A stretch of 6,939 bases of DNA from Streptococcus oralis. GTDB taxonomy: Bacteria; Bacillota; Bacilli; Lactobacillales; Streptococcaceae. Location of the stretch: positions 1 to 6,939 of the forward strand of contig CALHBZ010000033.1 in the NCBI GenBank assembly GCA_937930605.1, given 5' to 3'. The notes below the pieces were generated by a model, which was not told the origin of the DNA, made no database searches, and was given only the letters and a program-made list of their open reading frames with translations. The first letter of the stretch is position 1. Each line of letters starts with the position of its first letter. Positions 1 to 5,524 of the stretch are shown one piece after another. The position numbers and the translations under genes were made by a program.

Positions 1-712
1 TCTCATCGCTGAGGCCCATTTTCTTTAAGCTCTTTGTCGTGTCTGGACCGTCAAAAAGAACAACTTTTCCGATTTTCTCCAGTTCTTCATCAGTGAGGCC
101 AGCTACCCCTTGCGCAGAGACAATGGTTCCTAGGGAATGACCTGTGATGTCCATTGTAGCTTGCGGAGCTTTTTCGCGCATCTCTGCGATTTTAGCTTTC
201 ATACCTGCCGTCGCTAACTTGGCTTGCGGTGTATGAATGTGGTTGAGAGCAAACTGGGCATCGTTCTCAACCCAGTCGTTCCAATTTTCTATACTGATGG
301 CATCACTTCCTCGGATGGTCATATAGGTCTTCTTAGTGTCTTTACTCAAGGTTGGCGTATCCGTTAAGTAGTAGGCATTAAAACCAGCTTTCTCATCCGT
401 TAAGAGTCCTTTTTGATAGCGTTTGTGATGAATATCCTGCCTCATCCCATTCGTATCAGGAACTGGTACCGATGTGACTTTATAAGTATCTCGCAAATCA
501 GGATCTGGTTGCAAGTAGACTTTACCGTCATGAGGAAGTTTTTTACCTCCAGGGATGATTTTACCATCGTCATCTATATCTTGTGAATAATCTATTAAAG
601 TCCAGTTTACAGCATTATTATAGCGTGATAAAGTATTTGGCCTCCCTCTATAAGCCGACTGTGCTAAATCCGCATAGAAGTTGTTATAATCTTTTAAATT
701 ACTATCCGTCAT
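1..712 (-). CDS. Putative lipase-domain secreted toxin/effector (N-terminal part, runs off window edge)
   Basis: Translating the minus strand from the ATG at 712-710 gives 237 uninterrupted residues that leave the window at base 1. Visible features are TIRGSD (about 132-137) followed by an NDW segment, as in class-3/Mbeg1-like lipases where this strand precedes the oxyanion region; ITGHSLGT (189-196) with Ser193 as the expected nucleophile; and VVLFDGPD (217-224), whose Asp may be the acid residue. The catalytic His should lie outside the window. There is no signal peptide, so secretion would need a non-Sec route. The start overlaps the stop of the upstream immunity gene by 11 bases, and GGAGG lies 11 bases upstream, implying translational coupling. 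An N-terminal lipase paired with multicopy immunity genes is the known arrangement of the type VII effector TslA of S. aureus. Fold assignment is fairly safe; the T7SS-effector role is inference, and an ordinary intracellular or surface lipase remains possible. Confidence 0.8.
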   Translation of the reverse strand, partial: MTDSNLKDYNNFYADLAQSAYRGRPNTLSRYNNAVNWTLIDYSQDIDDDGKIIPGGKKLPHDGKVYLQPDPDLRDTYKVTSVPVPDTNGMRQDIHHKRYQKGLLTDEKAGFNAYYLTDTPTLSKDTKKTYMTIRGSDAISIENWNDWVENDAQFALNHIHTPQAKLATAGMKAKIAEMREKAPQATMDITGHSLGTIVSAQGVAGLTDEELEKIGKVVLFDGPDTTKSLKKMGLSDE

Positions 713-1124
713 ACTTGTCCCAACCTCCATTTTTTAACACTCTAGGGGGATTGTACATGCCAATCCGTTCTATTGAAGGTACATCATTTTTAGTTTTTAA
801 TCGAAAATCTATTGTAAAGTCAGAATCCTTTATATAATTAAAAGAACCCTTCACTGATAGATTATAACCTCCACCTTGTGGAGTTCCATTCCCTATCTGT
901 TCAACAGTTAAACTATTCCAATCCATCTGAACAGATTCAATCTTTGAATTTTTAGACTTTACGAATTTTACAATCTCTTCTTCATGCTCCTTTAAATAAG
1001 CCAACTGCTTGGCTCGCGGACTAAGAAATACTCCTCCAAATAAATTTGTCTCTTGTGCCATCCATGCTCCTCCTCCAAAAATTACAAGTGCTAAAATTAG
1101 CCAAACTAAAGTACGTTTTTTCAT
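702..1124 (-). CDS. Membrane-anchored putative immunity protein F (adjacent to toxin)
   Basis: A 140-residue protein of the array family. Residues 1-4 are basic (MKKR), about 6-23 form a hydrophobic membrane segment, and the rest (QETNLFGG onward) is predicted to be extracellular because the positive residues precede the helix. No lipobox cysteine is present, so it is not a lipoprotein. The ectodomain has a charged helical stretch (about 35-58), the family core NGTPQGGGY (79-87), and a variable tail ending KYDG. As the only copy directly followed by a complete toxin start, with an 11-base overlap, it is the best candidate for the cognate immunity protein, neutralising the lipase outside the membrane. 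It is almost identical to gene C except around residues 108-128. It has its own extended -10 promoter and a GGGAGG ribosome site. The family is not recognised with certainty; TilA-like or TipC-like roles are inference. Confidence 0.85.
   Translation of the reverse strand: MKKRTLVWLILALVIFGGGAWMAQETNLFGGVFLSPRAKQLAYLKEHEEEIVKFVKSKNSKIESVQMDWNSLTVEQIGNGTPQGGGYNLSVKGSFNYIKDSDFTIDFRLKTKNDVPSIERIGMYNPPRVLKNGGWDKYDG
724..728 (-). promoter_or_regulatory. Ribosome binding site of the lipase toxin
   Basis: GGAGG on the minus strand lies 11 bases upstream of the ATG at 712, inside the last codons of immunity gene F. It supports that ATG as the toxin start. The same arrangement is kept at the end of gene C, where only a toxin-start fragment follows. 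Confidence 0.6.
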
Positions 1125-1156
1125 TTCTTTCCTCCCATATAGCGGAATCTAAGTAT

Positions 1157-1165
1157 ATTATATCA
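1157..1165 (-). promoter_or_regulatory. Extended -10 promoter for immunity F and toxin
   Basis: The minus strand reads TGATATAAT, a perfect extended -10 (TGnTATAAT), about 33 bases before the ATG of gene F. No good -35 lies 17 bases upstream, which is normal for extended -10 promoters in streptococci. It should drive F and the lipase independently of the rest of the array. Confidence 0.7.
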
Positions 1166-1179
1166 TGAATGTAAAAAAA

Positions 1180-1198
1180 AATACTTTTGGCAAGTATT
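1180..1198 (-). repeat. 7-bp inverted repeat between E scar and F promoter (weak terminator or operator)
   Basis: AATACTT and AAGTATT flank a five-base loop (GCCAA on the minus strand), a perfect 7-bp hairpin followed on the minus strand by a run of T. It could end transcription from gene E or bind a regulator upstream of the -10 at 1157-1165. The stem has a single G-C pair, so termination would be weak. The same element occurs at 1734-1752. Confidence 0.55.
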
Positions 1199-1227
1199 CG
1201 AAGTCAATAGAGAATGAGGAATAATGT

Positions 1228-1275
1228 TCAATCCGCATAAAAATTATCAAAGGTTTTTAAATTACTATTAGTCAT
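1228..1275 (-). pseudogene. Toxin-start scar after immunity E (15 codons)
   Basis: ATG at 1275 opens a 15-residue reading frame, MTNSNLKTFDNFYAD, ending in TGA at 1228-1230. It matches the N-terminus of the lipase (MTDSNLKDYNNFYAD) and overlaps the stop of gene E by 8 bases, as the real toxin overlaps F. The rest of the toxin is gone. Bases after the stop still align with the D scar, in which the frame stays open for eight more codons. Confidence 0.8.
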
Positions 1276-1690
1276 AATAATACCATCCCCCATCCCTATA
1301 AATTCTTATAGGCTGCATTTCATAAATTCCAAATTCCTTTGGTATACTGTTTGCATCATTGTCTAAAGAAAATCCAACCATGAATTTCGTCTTATCATTA
1401 TTATTTACCTTTCCTCTAAGTGTCAACATATAGCCTCCACCTTGTGGAGTTCCATTTCCTACTTGACCAACCTTCATACTATCCCAATCAAACTGAACAC
1501 TTTCAACTTTAGGGCTTAAAGACTTTACAAAATCAGCCATATCTTCTTTATGGTCTTTCAAATAAGCCAACTGCTTAGCTCGTGGGCTTAGAGTTATTCC
1601 TCCGAATAGATTTGTTTCCTGTGCCATCCATGCTCCTCCTCCAAAAATTACAAGTGCTAAAACTAGCCAAAGCAAGGTACGTTTCTTCAT
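1268..1690 (-). CDS. Membrane-anchored putative immunity protein E
   Basis: A 140-residue intact family member with an MKKR start, a hydrophobic anchor at about 6-23, no cysteine lipobox, LSPRAKQLAYLK (about 34-45) and the NGTPQGGGY core. Its core (VGQVGNGTPQGGGYML) matches gene A, while residues 90-140 are its own, ending GGWYYYD. The charged helix is more divergent (KEDMADFVKSLSPK). The ribosome site is AGGAGG, 6 bases before the ATG, preceded by an extended -10 promoter, so E can be transcribed alone. A truncated toxin start overlaps its 3' end. It is probably an orphan immunity gene protecting against a lipase allele not seen here; binding specificity cannot be read from the sequence. Confidence 0.82.
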   Translation of the reverse strand: MKKRTLLWLVLALVIFGGGAWMAQETNLFGGITLSPRAKQLAYLKDHKEDMADFVKSLSPKVESVQFDWDSMKVGQVGNGTPQGGGYMLTLRGKVNNNDKTKFMVGFSLDNDANSIPKEFGIYEMQPIRIYRDGGWYYYD

Positions 1691-1722
1691 GACTGTCCTC
1701 CTTAAACGTGGATTCTAAACCT

Positions 1723-1731
1723 ATTATATCA
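1723..1731 (-). promoter_or_regulatory. Extended -10 promoter for immunity E
   Basis: The minus strand reads TGATATAAT, identical to the element before gene F, about 33 bases upstream of the gene E start. No -35 near consensus is seen at 17 bases. The hairpin at 1734-1752 ends only 5 bases from the -10 hexamer, against 17 bases in the F copy, owing to about 12 extra bases there. Confidence 0.7.
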
Positions 1732-1733
1732 AA

Positions 1734-1752
1734 AATACTTTTAGCAAGTATT
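1734..1752 (-). repeat. 7-bp inverted repeat between D scar and E promoter
   Basis: This is the second copy of the hairpin at 1180-1198: AATACTT, loop GCTAA, AAGTATT on the minus strand, followed by four T. The arms are unchanged and only the loop differs by one base (GCTAA against GCCAA). It sits where RNA polymerase or a repressor would contact the E promoter. Confidence 0.55.
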
Positions 1753-1757
1753 CGAAG

Positions 1758-1829
1758 TTAATAGGCAACGAGGAATAATGTTAAATCCGCATAAAAATTA
1801 TCAAAGGTTTTTAAATTACTGTTAGTCAT
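1758..1829 (-). pseudogene. Toxin-start scar after immunity D (23 codons)
   Basis: ATG at 1829 overlaps the stop of gene D by 8 bases and opens a 23-residue frame. It begins MTNSNLKTFDNFYAD like the E scar, then leaves the toxin sequence (LTLFLVAY) before TAA at 1758-1760. Toxin homology therefore ends near codon 16, and the following bases belong to the hairpin/promoter insert shared with the E-F junction. Confidence 0.78.
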
Positions 1830-2244
1830 AAATCTCCCATACATTGCCTTTCAAAACTCTTATCGGTTGCATTTCAGAAATTTTCTTAATATTTGGAATA
1901 CTATTGCTATTATATTCTATAGGGAAACCAATTGTAAATTCAGTATCCTCATTATTATTTATTTTTCCATCCAATGTTATAATATATCCCCCACCTTGAG
2001 GGGTACCATTTCCTATATTTTCTACTTTCATACTCTCCCAATCAAATTGAACACTTTCGACTTTAGGATTTCTAGACTTTATAAAGTTCGCCATCTCTTC
2101 TTCATGGTCTTTCAAATAAGCCAACTGCTTAGCACGTGGGCTCAGAGTTATTCCTCCGAATAGATTTGTTTCCTGTGCCATCCATGCTCCTCCTCCAAAT
2201 ACTACAAGGGCTAAAACCGGCCAAAGTAAAGTACGTTTTTTCAT
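1822..2244 (-). CDS. Membrane-anchored putative immunity protein D
   Basis: An intact 140-residue family member with an N-terminal anchor (the helix contains a proline at residue 9, LLWPVLALVVF, unlike the others), a charged helix, and the NGTPQGGGY core with IITLDGKINNNED following. Its last 20 residues (SEMQPIRVLKGNVWEIYD region) are the same as in gene A, and residues about 55-71 also match A, while 73-120 differ. It is thus a mosaic with a replaced middle. The AGGAGG site is 6 bases from the ATG, and the scar left after gene C ends just before that site, so D is probably co-transcribed with and translationally coupled to C. The role as an extracellular antidote to a lipase allele is inferred from family and position. 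Confidence 0.82.
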   Translation of the reverse strand: MKKRTLLWPVLALVVFGGGAWMAQETNLFGGITLSPRAKQLAYLKDHEEEMANFIKSRNPKVESVQFDWESMKVENIGNGTPQGGGYIITLDGKINNNEDTEFTIGFPIEYNSNSIPNIKKISEMQPIRVLKGNVWEIYD

Positions 2245-2258
2245 GACTGTCCTCCTAA

Positions 2259-2321
2259 TTAAGCCGGCTGTGCTAAATTTACATAAAAGTTGTTATAATC
2301 TTTTAAATTACTACCCGTCAT
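2259..2321 (-). pseudogene. Toxin-start scar after immunity C (20 codons)
   Basis: ATG at 2321 overlaps the gene C stop by 11 bases, exactly as the real toxin overlaps F. The 20 residues (MTGSNLKDYNNFYVNLAQPA) match toxin residues 1-20 with four changes, then TAA falls 4 bases before the AGGAGG of gene D. It carries the KDYNNFY variant found in the present toxin. Confidence 0.85.
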
Positions 2322-2733
2322 ACTTGTCCCATCCTCCATTTTTTAATACACTAGGTGGATTTAGCATTCCAATTAAATCTATTGAAGGAATAGCATTCTC
2401 ATTTTCTAGCGGAAAATCTACTGTAAAATCAGAATTCTTTATATAATTAAAAGACCCCTTCACTGATAGATTATAACCTCCACCTTGTGGAGTTCCATTC
2501 CCTATCTGTTCAACAGTTAAACTATTCCAATCCATCTGAACAGATTCAATCTTTGAATTTTTAGACTTTACAAATTTCTTAATCTCCTCTTCATGCTCTT
2601 TCAGATAAACCAACTGCTTAGCTCGTGGGCTCAGAGTTATTCCTCCAAATAGATTTGTCTCTTGTGCAATCCATGCTCCTCCTCCAAATACTACAAGAGC
2701 TAAAACTAACCAAAGCAAGGTACGTTTTTTCAT
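2311..2733 (-). CDS. Membrane-anchored putative immunity protein C
   Basis: A 140-residue twin of gene F. DNA is identical over 116 bases in the middle (2456-2571), and the C-terminus GGWDKYDG is shared. Differences cluster at residues 108-128 (PLENENAIPSID here; RLKTKNDVPSIE in F) and in the helix around 41-53. The anchor (6-23) and NGTPQGGGY core are intact and no lipobox is present. The ribosome site is AGGAG, 8 bases from the ATG. It is followed by a 20-codon toxin-start fragment with the same start overlap as F-toxin, so C likely once preceded a similar lipase whose body was deleted. It may still cross-protect against the present toxin, which is inference from the near identity with F. 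Confidence 0.84.
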   Translation of the reverse strand: MKKRTLLWLVLALVVFGGGAWIAQETNLFGGITLSPRAKQLVYLKEHEEEIKKFVKSKNSKIESVQMDWNSLTVEQIGNGTPQGGGYNLSVKGSFNYIKNSDFTVDFPLENENAIPSIDLIGMLNPPSVLKNGGWDKYDG

Positions 2734-2747
2734 GATTATTCTCCTAA

Positions 2748-2810
2748 TTAAGCCGACTGTGCTAAATTTGCATAAAAATCCTCAAAGGTTCTTAAATTAC
2801 TATTAGTCAA
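2748..2810 (-). pseudogene. Toxin-start scar after broken immunity B, start codon TTG
   Basis: The frame TTG ACT AAT from 2810 encodes 20 residues, (M)TNSNLRTFEDFYANLAQSA, then TAA 4 bases before the ribosome site of gene C. It aligns with toxin residues 1-20 but has TTG in place of ATG and is the most divergent scar (RTFED). It overlaps the restored stop of gene B (2803-2805), not the premature one. Confidence 0.78.
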
Positions 2811-3217
2811 AACCTCTTCCTCCTACACGCAATGGAGCCTCACTTCCGATTCCTTCAATAAAATCTTCTTCATTGGCCTTTCCATCTTTTATATAAACTA
2901 AAACACTCCAACTGGAATCTTTAATTTGGTTAAAGCCACCGAAAACTCGAATAACTTTCCCTCCACCCTTGTGGTGTACCATTTCCTATCTCTTCCCAGC
3001 GTGTTTCTTCCCAAGCAATCTGAACCGATTCGACTTTAGGATTTAAAGATTTTACAAACTCCTTAATCTCTTCTTCGTGCTCCTTCAAATAAGCCATCTG
3101 CTTAGCCCGTGGGCTCAGAGTTATTCCGCCAAATAGATTTGTTTCCTGTGCCATCCATGCGCCTCCTACAAATACTACAAAGGCTAAAATGAGCCAAAGC
3201 AAGATACGTTTTTTCAT
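2803..3217 (-). pseudogene. Frameshifted immunity gene B
   Basis: The frame from ATG 3217 stops at 2930-2932 after 95 residues, leaving the family sequence immediately after NGTPQG and adding an unrelated tail (WRESYSSFRWL). Siblings read CAAGGTGG or equivalent here; this copy has CAAGGGTGG, one extra G (C run at 2966-2968 on the plus strand). Removing that base restores PQGGGKVIRVFGGFNQ and a C-terminal domain of normal size ending GRGFD, with TAA at 2803-2805 and 137 residues in total. The restored ectodomain differs strongly from the other five after residue 85. The truncated product would keep the anchor and helix but lose most of the presumed toxin-binding domain. The frameshift is directly visible; whether it is real or a base-calling error cannot be told from one sequence. 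Confidence 0.85.
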
Positions 3218-3231
3218 GATTATTCTCCTAA

Positions 3232-3297
3232 TTAAGCAGCCGACTGAGCTAAATCCGCATAAAAGTTATCAAATTTTTTTAAATTACTGTTAGTCAT
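3232..3297 (-). pseudogene. Toxin-start scar after immunity A (21 codons)
   Basis: ATG at 3297 overlaps the gene A stop by 8 bases. It encodes 21 residues, beginning MTNSNLKKFDNFYADLAQSA plus one extra Ala, then TAA 4 bases before the AGGAG of gene B. The extra GCT codon at the junction is not found in the other scars. Confidence 0.8.
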
Positions 3298-3712
3298 AAA
3301 TCTCCCATACATTGCCTTTCAAAACTCTTATCGGTTGCATTTCAGAAATCCTCTCAAGGTTAGGCAAGGAGTCCCTGTTATTATCCAAAGGAAATCCAAG
3401 AGTAAAACTACTTTCCTTTATATTATTTATACGCCCTTTAAATGTTAGCATATAACCTCCTCCTTGAGGAGTTCCATTCCCTACCTGACCAACTTCCATA
3501 CTTTCCCAATCAAATTGAACACTTTCGACTTTAGGATTTCTAGACTTTATAAAGTTCGCTATCTCCTCTTCATGCTCCTTCAGATAAGCCATCTGCTTAG
3601 CTCGTGGGCTAAGATATACTCCTCCGAATAGATTTGTTTCCTGTGCCATCCATGCACCTCCTCCAAAAATTACAAGTGCTAAAATTAGCCAAAGTAAGGT
3701 ACGTTTTTTCAT
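3290..3712 (-). CDS. Membrane-anchored putative immunity protein A (first gene of array)
   Basis: An intact 140-residue family member and the first gene transcribed. MKKR precedes a hydrophobic anchor (about 6-23), then YLSPRAKQMAYLKEHEEEI, a charged helix, and NGTPQGGGY at about 79-87 followed by a strand-rich region (MLTFKGRINN). The end, SEMQPIRVLKGNVWEIYD, is shared with gene D; the core region is shared with E. The start is fixed by AGGAGG 6 bases upstream and by agreement with all paralogues. The leader before it is not scar-derived, marking the upstream border of the array. It follows the terminator of the fatty-acid operon by about 110 bases, so it needs its own promoter. Immunity function is inferred. 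Confidence 0.83.
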   Translation of the reverse strand: MKKRTLLWLILALVIFGGGAWMAQETNLFGGVYLSPRAKQMAYLKEHEEEIANFIKSRNPKVESVQFDWESMEVGQVGNGTPQGGGYMLTFKGRINNIKESSFTLGFPLDNNRDSLPNLERISEMQPIRVLKGNVWEIYD

Positions 3713-3748
3713 GACTGTCCTCCTAATAAGAAACTTTCTATTTCTACT

Positions 3749-3779
3749 ATTAAAATCACTACTGTTAACCCGTTGTCAT
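3749..3779 (-). promoter_or_regulatory. Candidate promoter of the immunity array (A onward)
   Basis: On the minus strand ATGACA (3774-3779) and TTTTAA (3750-3755) are spaced by 18 bases, about 37 bases before the ATG of gene A. A second possible -10, TAAAAT, lies at 3781-3786 without a good -35. A promoter is needed here because the upstream operon is terminated at 3828-3854, but neither candidate is strong. Confidence 0.35.
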
Positions 3780-3827
3780 CATTTTACCTTATTTATTCGT
3801 TTTTTTCCTCTAAACACGGTTATCAAA

Positions 3828-3854
3828 AAAGCTAGAACAAATTGTTCTAGCTTT
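3828..3854 (-). terminator. Rho-independent terminator of the fab/acc operon, likely bidirectional
   Basis: An 11-bp perfect stem (AAAGCTAGAAC paired with GTTCTAGCTTT) encloses a five-base loop. Six T follow on the minus strand, and TTTCTTTTT follows on the plus strand. It begins 4 bases after the accA stop and separates the fatty-acid operon from the immunity array. Confidence 0.9.
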
Positions 3855-3858
3855 CTTT

Positions 3859-4626
3859 TTAATATTTTCTAAAGCGTTGGTAACGTTCTTCGAGTAGCTG
3901 TTCCAAGGCTAAGCCTTGCAAGCGGTCAAGCTCTGCTCGCAATTCATTTTTAACGCATTCTAGCATTTCTTTACTTGAGAGCCCTGCCTCTGAGATTACC
4001 TTGTCCACGATTCCCATTTCTAAGAGTTCGTGTGAAGTGATTTTCATCAACTCTGCTGCCTCCATAGCCCGGCTTCCATCCTTCCAAAGGATAGAGGCAA
4101 AGCCTTCTGGACTGAGTACGGCATAGATCGAATTTTCCAGCATCCAGACACGGTCAGCAACGGCTAGTGCTAATGCACCTCCAGACCCCCCTTCACCGAT
4201 AATAATCGCGATGATTGGAACCTTGAGGTCACTCATTTCCATCAGGTTTCGAGCGATTGCTTCCCCTTGTCCACGTTCCTCAGCTCCAACACCTGGGTAA
4301 GCTCCAGCAGTGTTGATGAAGGTTACAACTGGACGACCAAATTTTTCTGCTTGTTTCATCAAGCGAAGAGCCTTGCGATAGCCTTCTGGATGGGGTTGCC
4401 CAAAGTTCCGTTTGAGGTTATCATGAAGACTCTTCCCCTTTTGGATACCGACAACTGTCACCGCTTGGTCACCTAACCAGCCAATTCCACCAATGACCGC
4501 ACCATCGTCTCTGAAAGAACGGTCTCCATGCAATTCGATAAACTCATCGAAGATGCCATTAGCAAAATCAAGGGCTGTCAAGCGACTTTGCTCGCGTGCC
4601 TCTCTGACTATTTTTGCAATATTCAT
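3859..4626 (-). CDS. accA: Acetyl-CoA carboxylase carboxyltransferase subunit alpha
   Basis: AccA pairs with AccD to move the carboxyl group from carboxybiotin to acetyl-CoA, giving malonyl-CoA for fatty-acid synthesis in the cytoplasm. The 255 residues start [13 protein letters not shown] and contain the family motifs [12 protein letters not shown] (33-44), [22 protein letters not shown] (104-125) and [19 protein letters not shown] (142-160, glycine-rich oxyanion/CoA region), then [16 protein letters not shown] (168-183). It is shorter than the roughly 319-residue E. coli protein because the N-terminal helical extension is missing, which is usual in streptococci. The ATG lies inside ATGA with the accD stop, giving tight coupling of the two subunits. 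It is the last gene of the operon, followed by the terminator. Nothing is unusual. Confidence 0.97.
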   Translation of the reverse strand: MNIAKIVREAREQSRLTALDFANGIFDEFIELHGDRSFRDDGAVIGGIGWLGDQAVTVVGIQKGKSLHDNLKRNFGQPHPEGYRKALRLMKQAEKFGRPVVTFINTAGAYPGVGAEERGQGEAIARNLMEMSDLKVPIIAIIIGEGGSGGALALAVADRVWMLENSIYAVLSPEGFASILWKDGSRAMEAAELMKITSHELLEMGIVDKVISEAGLSSKEMLECVKNELRAELDRLQGLALEQLLEERYQRFRKY

Positions 4627-5489
4627 CCGCGACTTCCTCCATGCAATCTCACTAATTTAGCAATTATTTCTGGTAGTTCTCTACGTTTGACAATTGCATC
4701 AACAAATCCATGTTCAAGCAAAAATTCTGCTTTTTGGAAATCATCCGGCAAGGTCTCACGGACTGTATTTTCGATGACACGACGCCCTGCAAAACCAACC
4801 AAACTCTGAGGCTCTGCTAGGATAATGTCACCCTCCATGGCAAAGGAAGCAGTCACTCCACCTGTTGTCGGATCCGTCAAAATCGTCAGGTAAAAAAGGC
4901 CTGCCTTAGAATGGCGTTGAACCGCCGCAGAAATCTTAGCCATTTGCATCAAACTCATGATTCCCTCTTGCATGCGGGCTCCACCAGAAGCTGTGAAGAG
5001 TACGACTGGTAAATTTTCTACCGTTGCATACTCAAACAAGCGCGTGATTTTTTCACCCACAACGGTTCCCATAGAAGCCATGATAAAGTTAGAATCCATG
5101 ATCCCAAGGGCAACTTTTTGTCCCTTGATGCTAGCTGTACCAGTCAATACTGCTTCATCCAAACCTGTCTTTTCACGCATAGTAGCCAGTTTTTTCTGGT
5201 AGCCAGGAAAGTTTAATGGATCTTGAGTTTCAATACCTGTAAACATCTCCACAAAGCTATCAGAATCAATCGTCAAATCCAAGCGCTCTTGGGCTGAAAT
5301 ACGGAAAGTATAGCTACAGTGTGGACAAATTCGTTCGCTCCCGAGATCCTTTTGGTAAATAGTGTGTTTACAACCAGGACACTGGGAGAAGAGTTCATCC
5401 GGAACCTCAGGCTTGGCTTGTGGTGCCTGTCTTACGGAACGGTTGGGATTGATCCGAATATACTTATCCTTTTTACTAAATAGAGCCAT
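4623..5489 (-). CDS. accD: Acetyl-CoA carboxylase carboxyltransferase subunit beta
   Basis: AccD is the zinc-binding partner of AccA in the carboxyltransferase. The 288 residues carry an N-terminal zinc ribbon with CPGC (Cys37, Cys40) and CPHC (Cys55, Cys58), followed by the crotonase-fold domain with [11 protein letters not shown] (166-176), [17 protein letters not shown] (205-221) and [14 protein letters not shown] (227-240). The length is typical. The ATG at 5489 has GGGGGAG 4 bases upstream and lies 36 bases from the accC stop. The stop overlaps the accA start in ATGA. The first 30 residues, before the ribbon, are basic and probably flexible. Confidence 0.97.
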   Translation of the reverse strand: MALFSKKDKYIRINPNRSVRQAPQAKPEVPDELFSQCPGCKHTIYQKDLGSERICPHCSYTFRISAQERLDLTIDSDSFVEMFTGIETQDPLNFPGYQKKLATMREKTGLDEAVLTGTASIKGQKVALGIMDSNFIMASMGTVVGEKITRLFEYATVENLPVVLFTASGGARMQEGIMSLMQMAKISAAVQRHSKAGLFYLTILTDPTTGGVTASFAMEGDIILAEPQSLVGFAGRRVIENTVRETLPDDFQKAEFLLEHGFVDAIVKRRELPEIIAKLVRLHGGSRG

Positions 5490-5524
5490 AACTCCCCCTT
5501 TTAGTTCTCATACTGTTTGAAAGT

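Larger units (their letters stand above)
702..3712 (-). repeat. Tandem array of six immunity-gene + toxin-start units
   Basis: Six paralogous genes (A 3290-3712, B 2803-3217, C 2311-2733, D 1822-2244, E 1268-1690, F 702-1124) lie head to tail. Each is followed by the first codons of the lipase gene; only F is followed by the whole visible gene. Junctions between genes are short (66-72 bases: C-D, B-C, A-B) or long (131 and 143 bases: D-E, E-F), the long ones carrying a hairpin and a promoter. Parts of the units are identical at DNA level: 847-962 equals 2456-2571 (116 bases), and 1808-1881 equals 3276-3349 (74 bases). This points to recent duplication or gene conversion. Confidence 0.9.

Noticed and set aside
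1..1124. Functional link between the lipase toxin and the neighbouring fatty-acid operon
   Set aside because: A strong terminator and about 110 bases separate the operon from the array, and acc genes sit here in strains in general; adjacency looks like an insertion site, not a shared pathway.
1171..1260. Possible BOX/RUP-type streptococcal intergenic repeat at the two long junctions
   Set aside because: The sequences do not match what I remember of BOX or RUP modules, and there are only two copies here, both explained by local duplication of the junction.
1867..2163. 98-codon plus-strand frame opposite immunity gene D
   Set aside because: It is antisense to a clear paralogue family, and its sequence is the complement of the conserved core. 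The other antisense frames at 583-837 and 2243-2446 are explained the same way.
702..3712. CRISPR-like or mobile-element origin for the repeats
   Set aside because: The repeat unit is a whole gene with coding constraint; no short spaced direct repeats, transposase, or terminal inverted repeats are seen.
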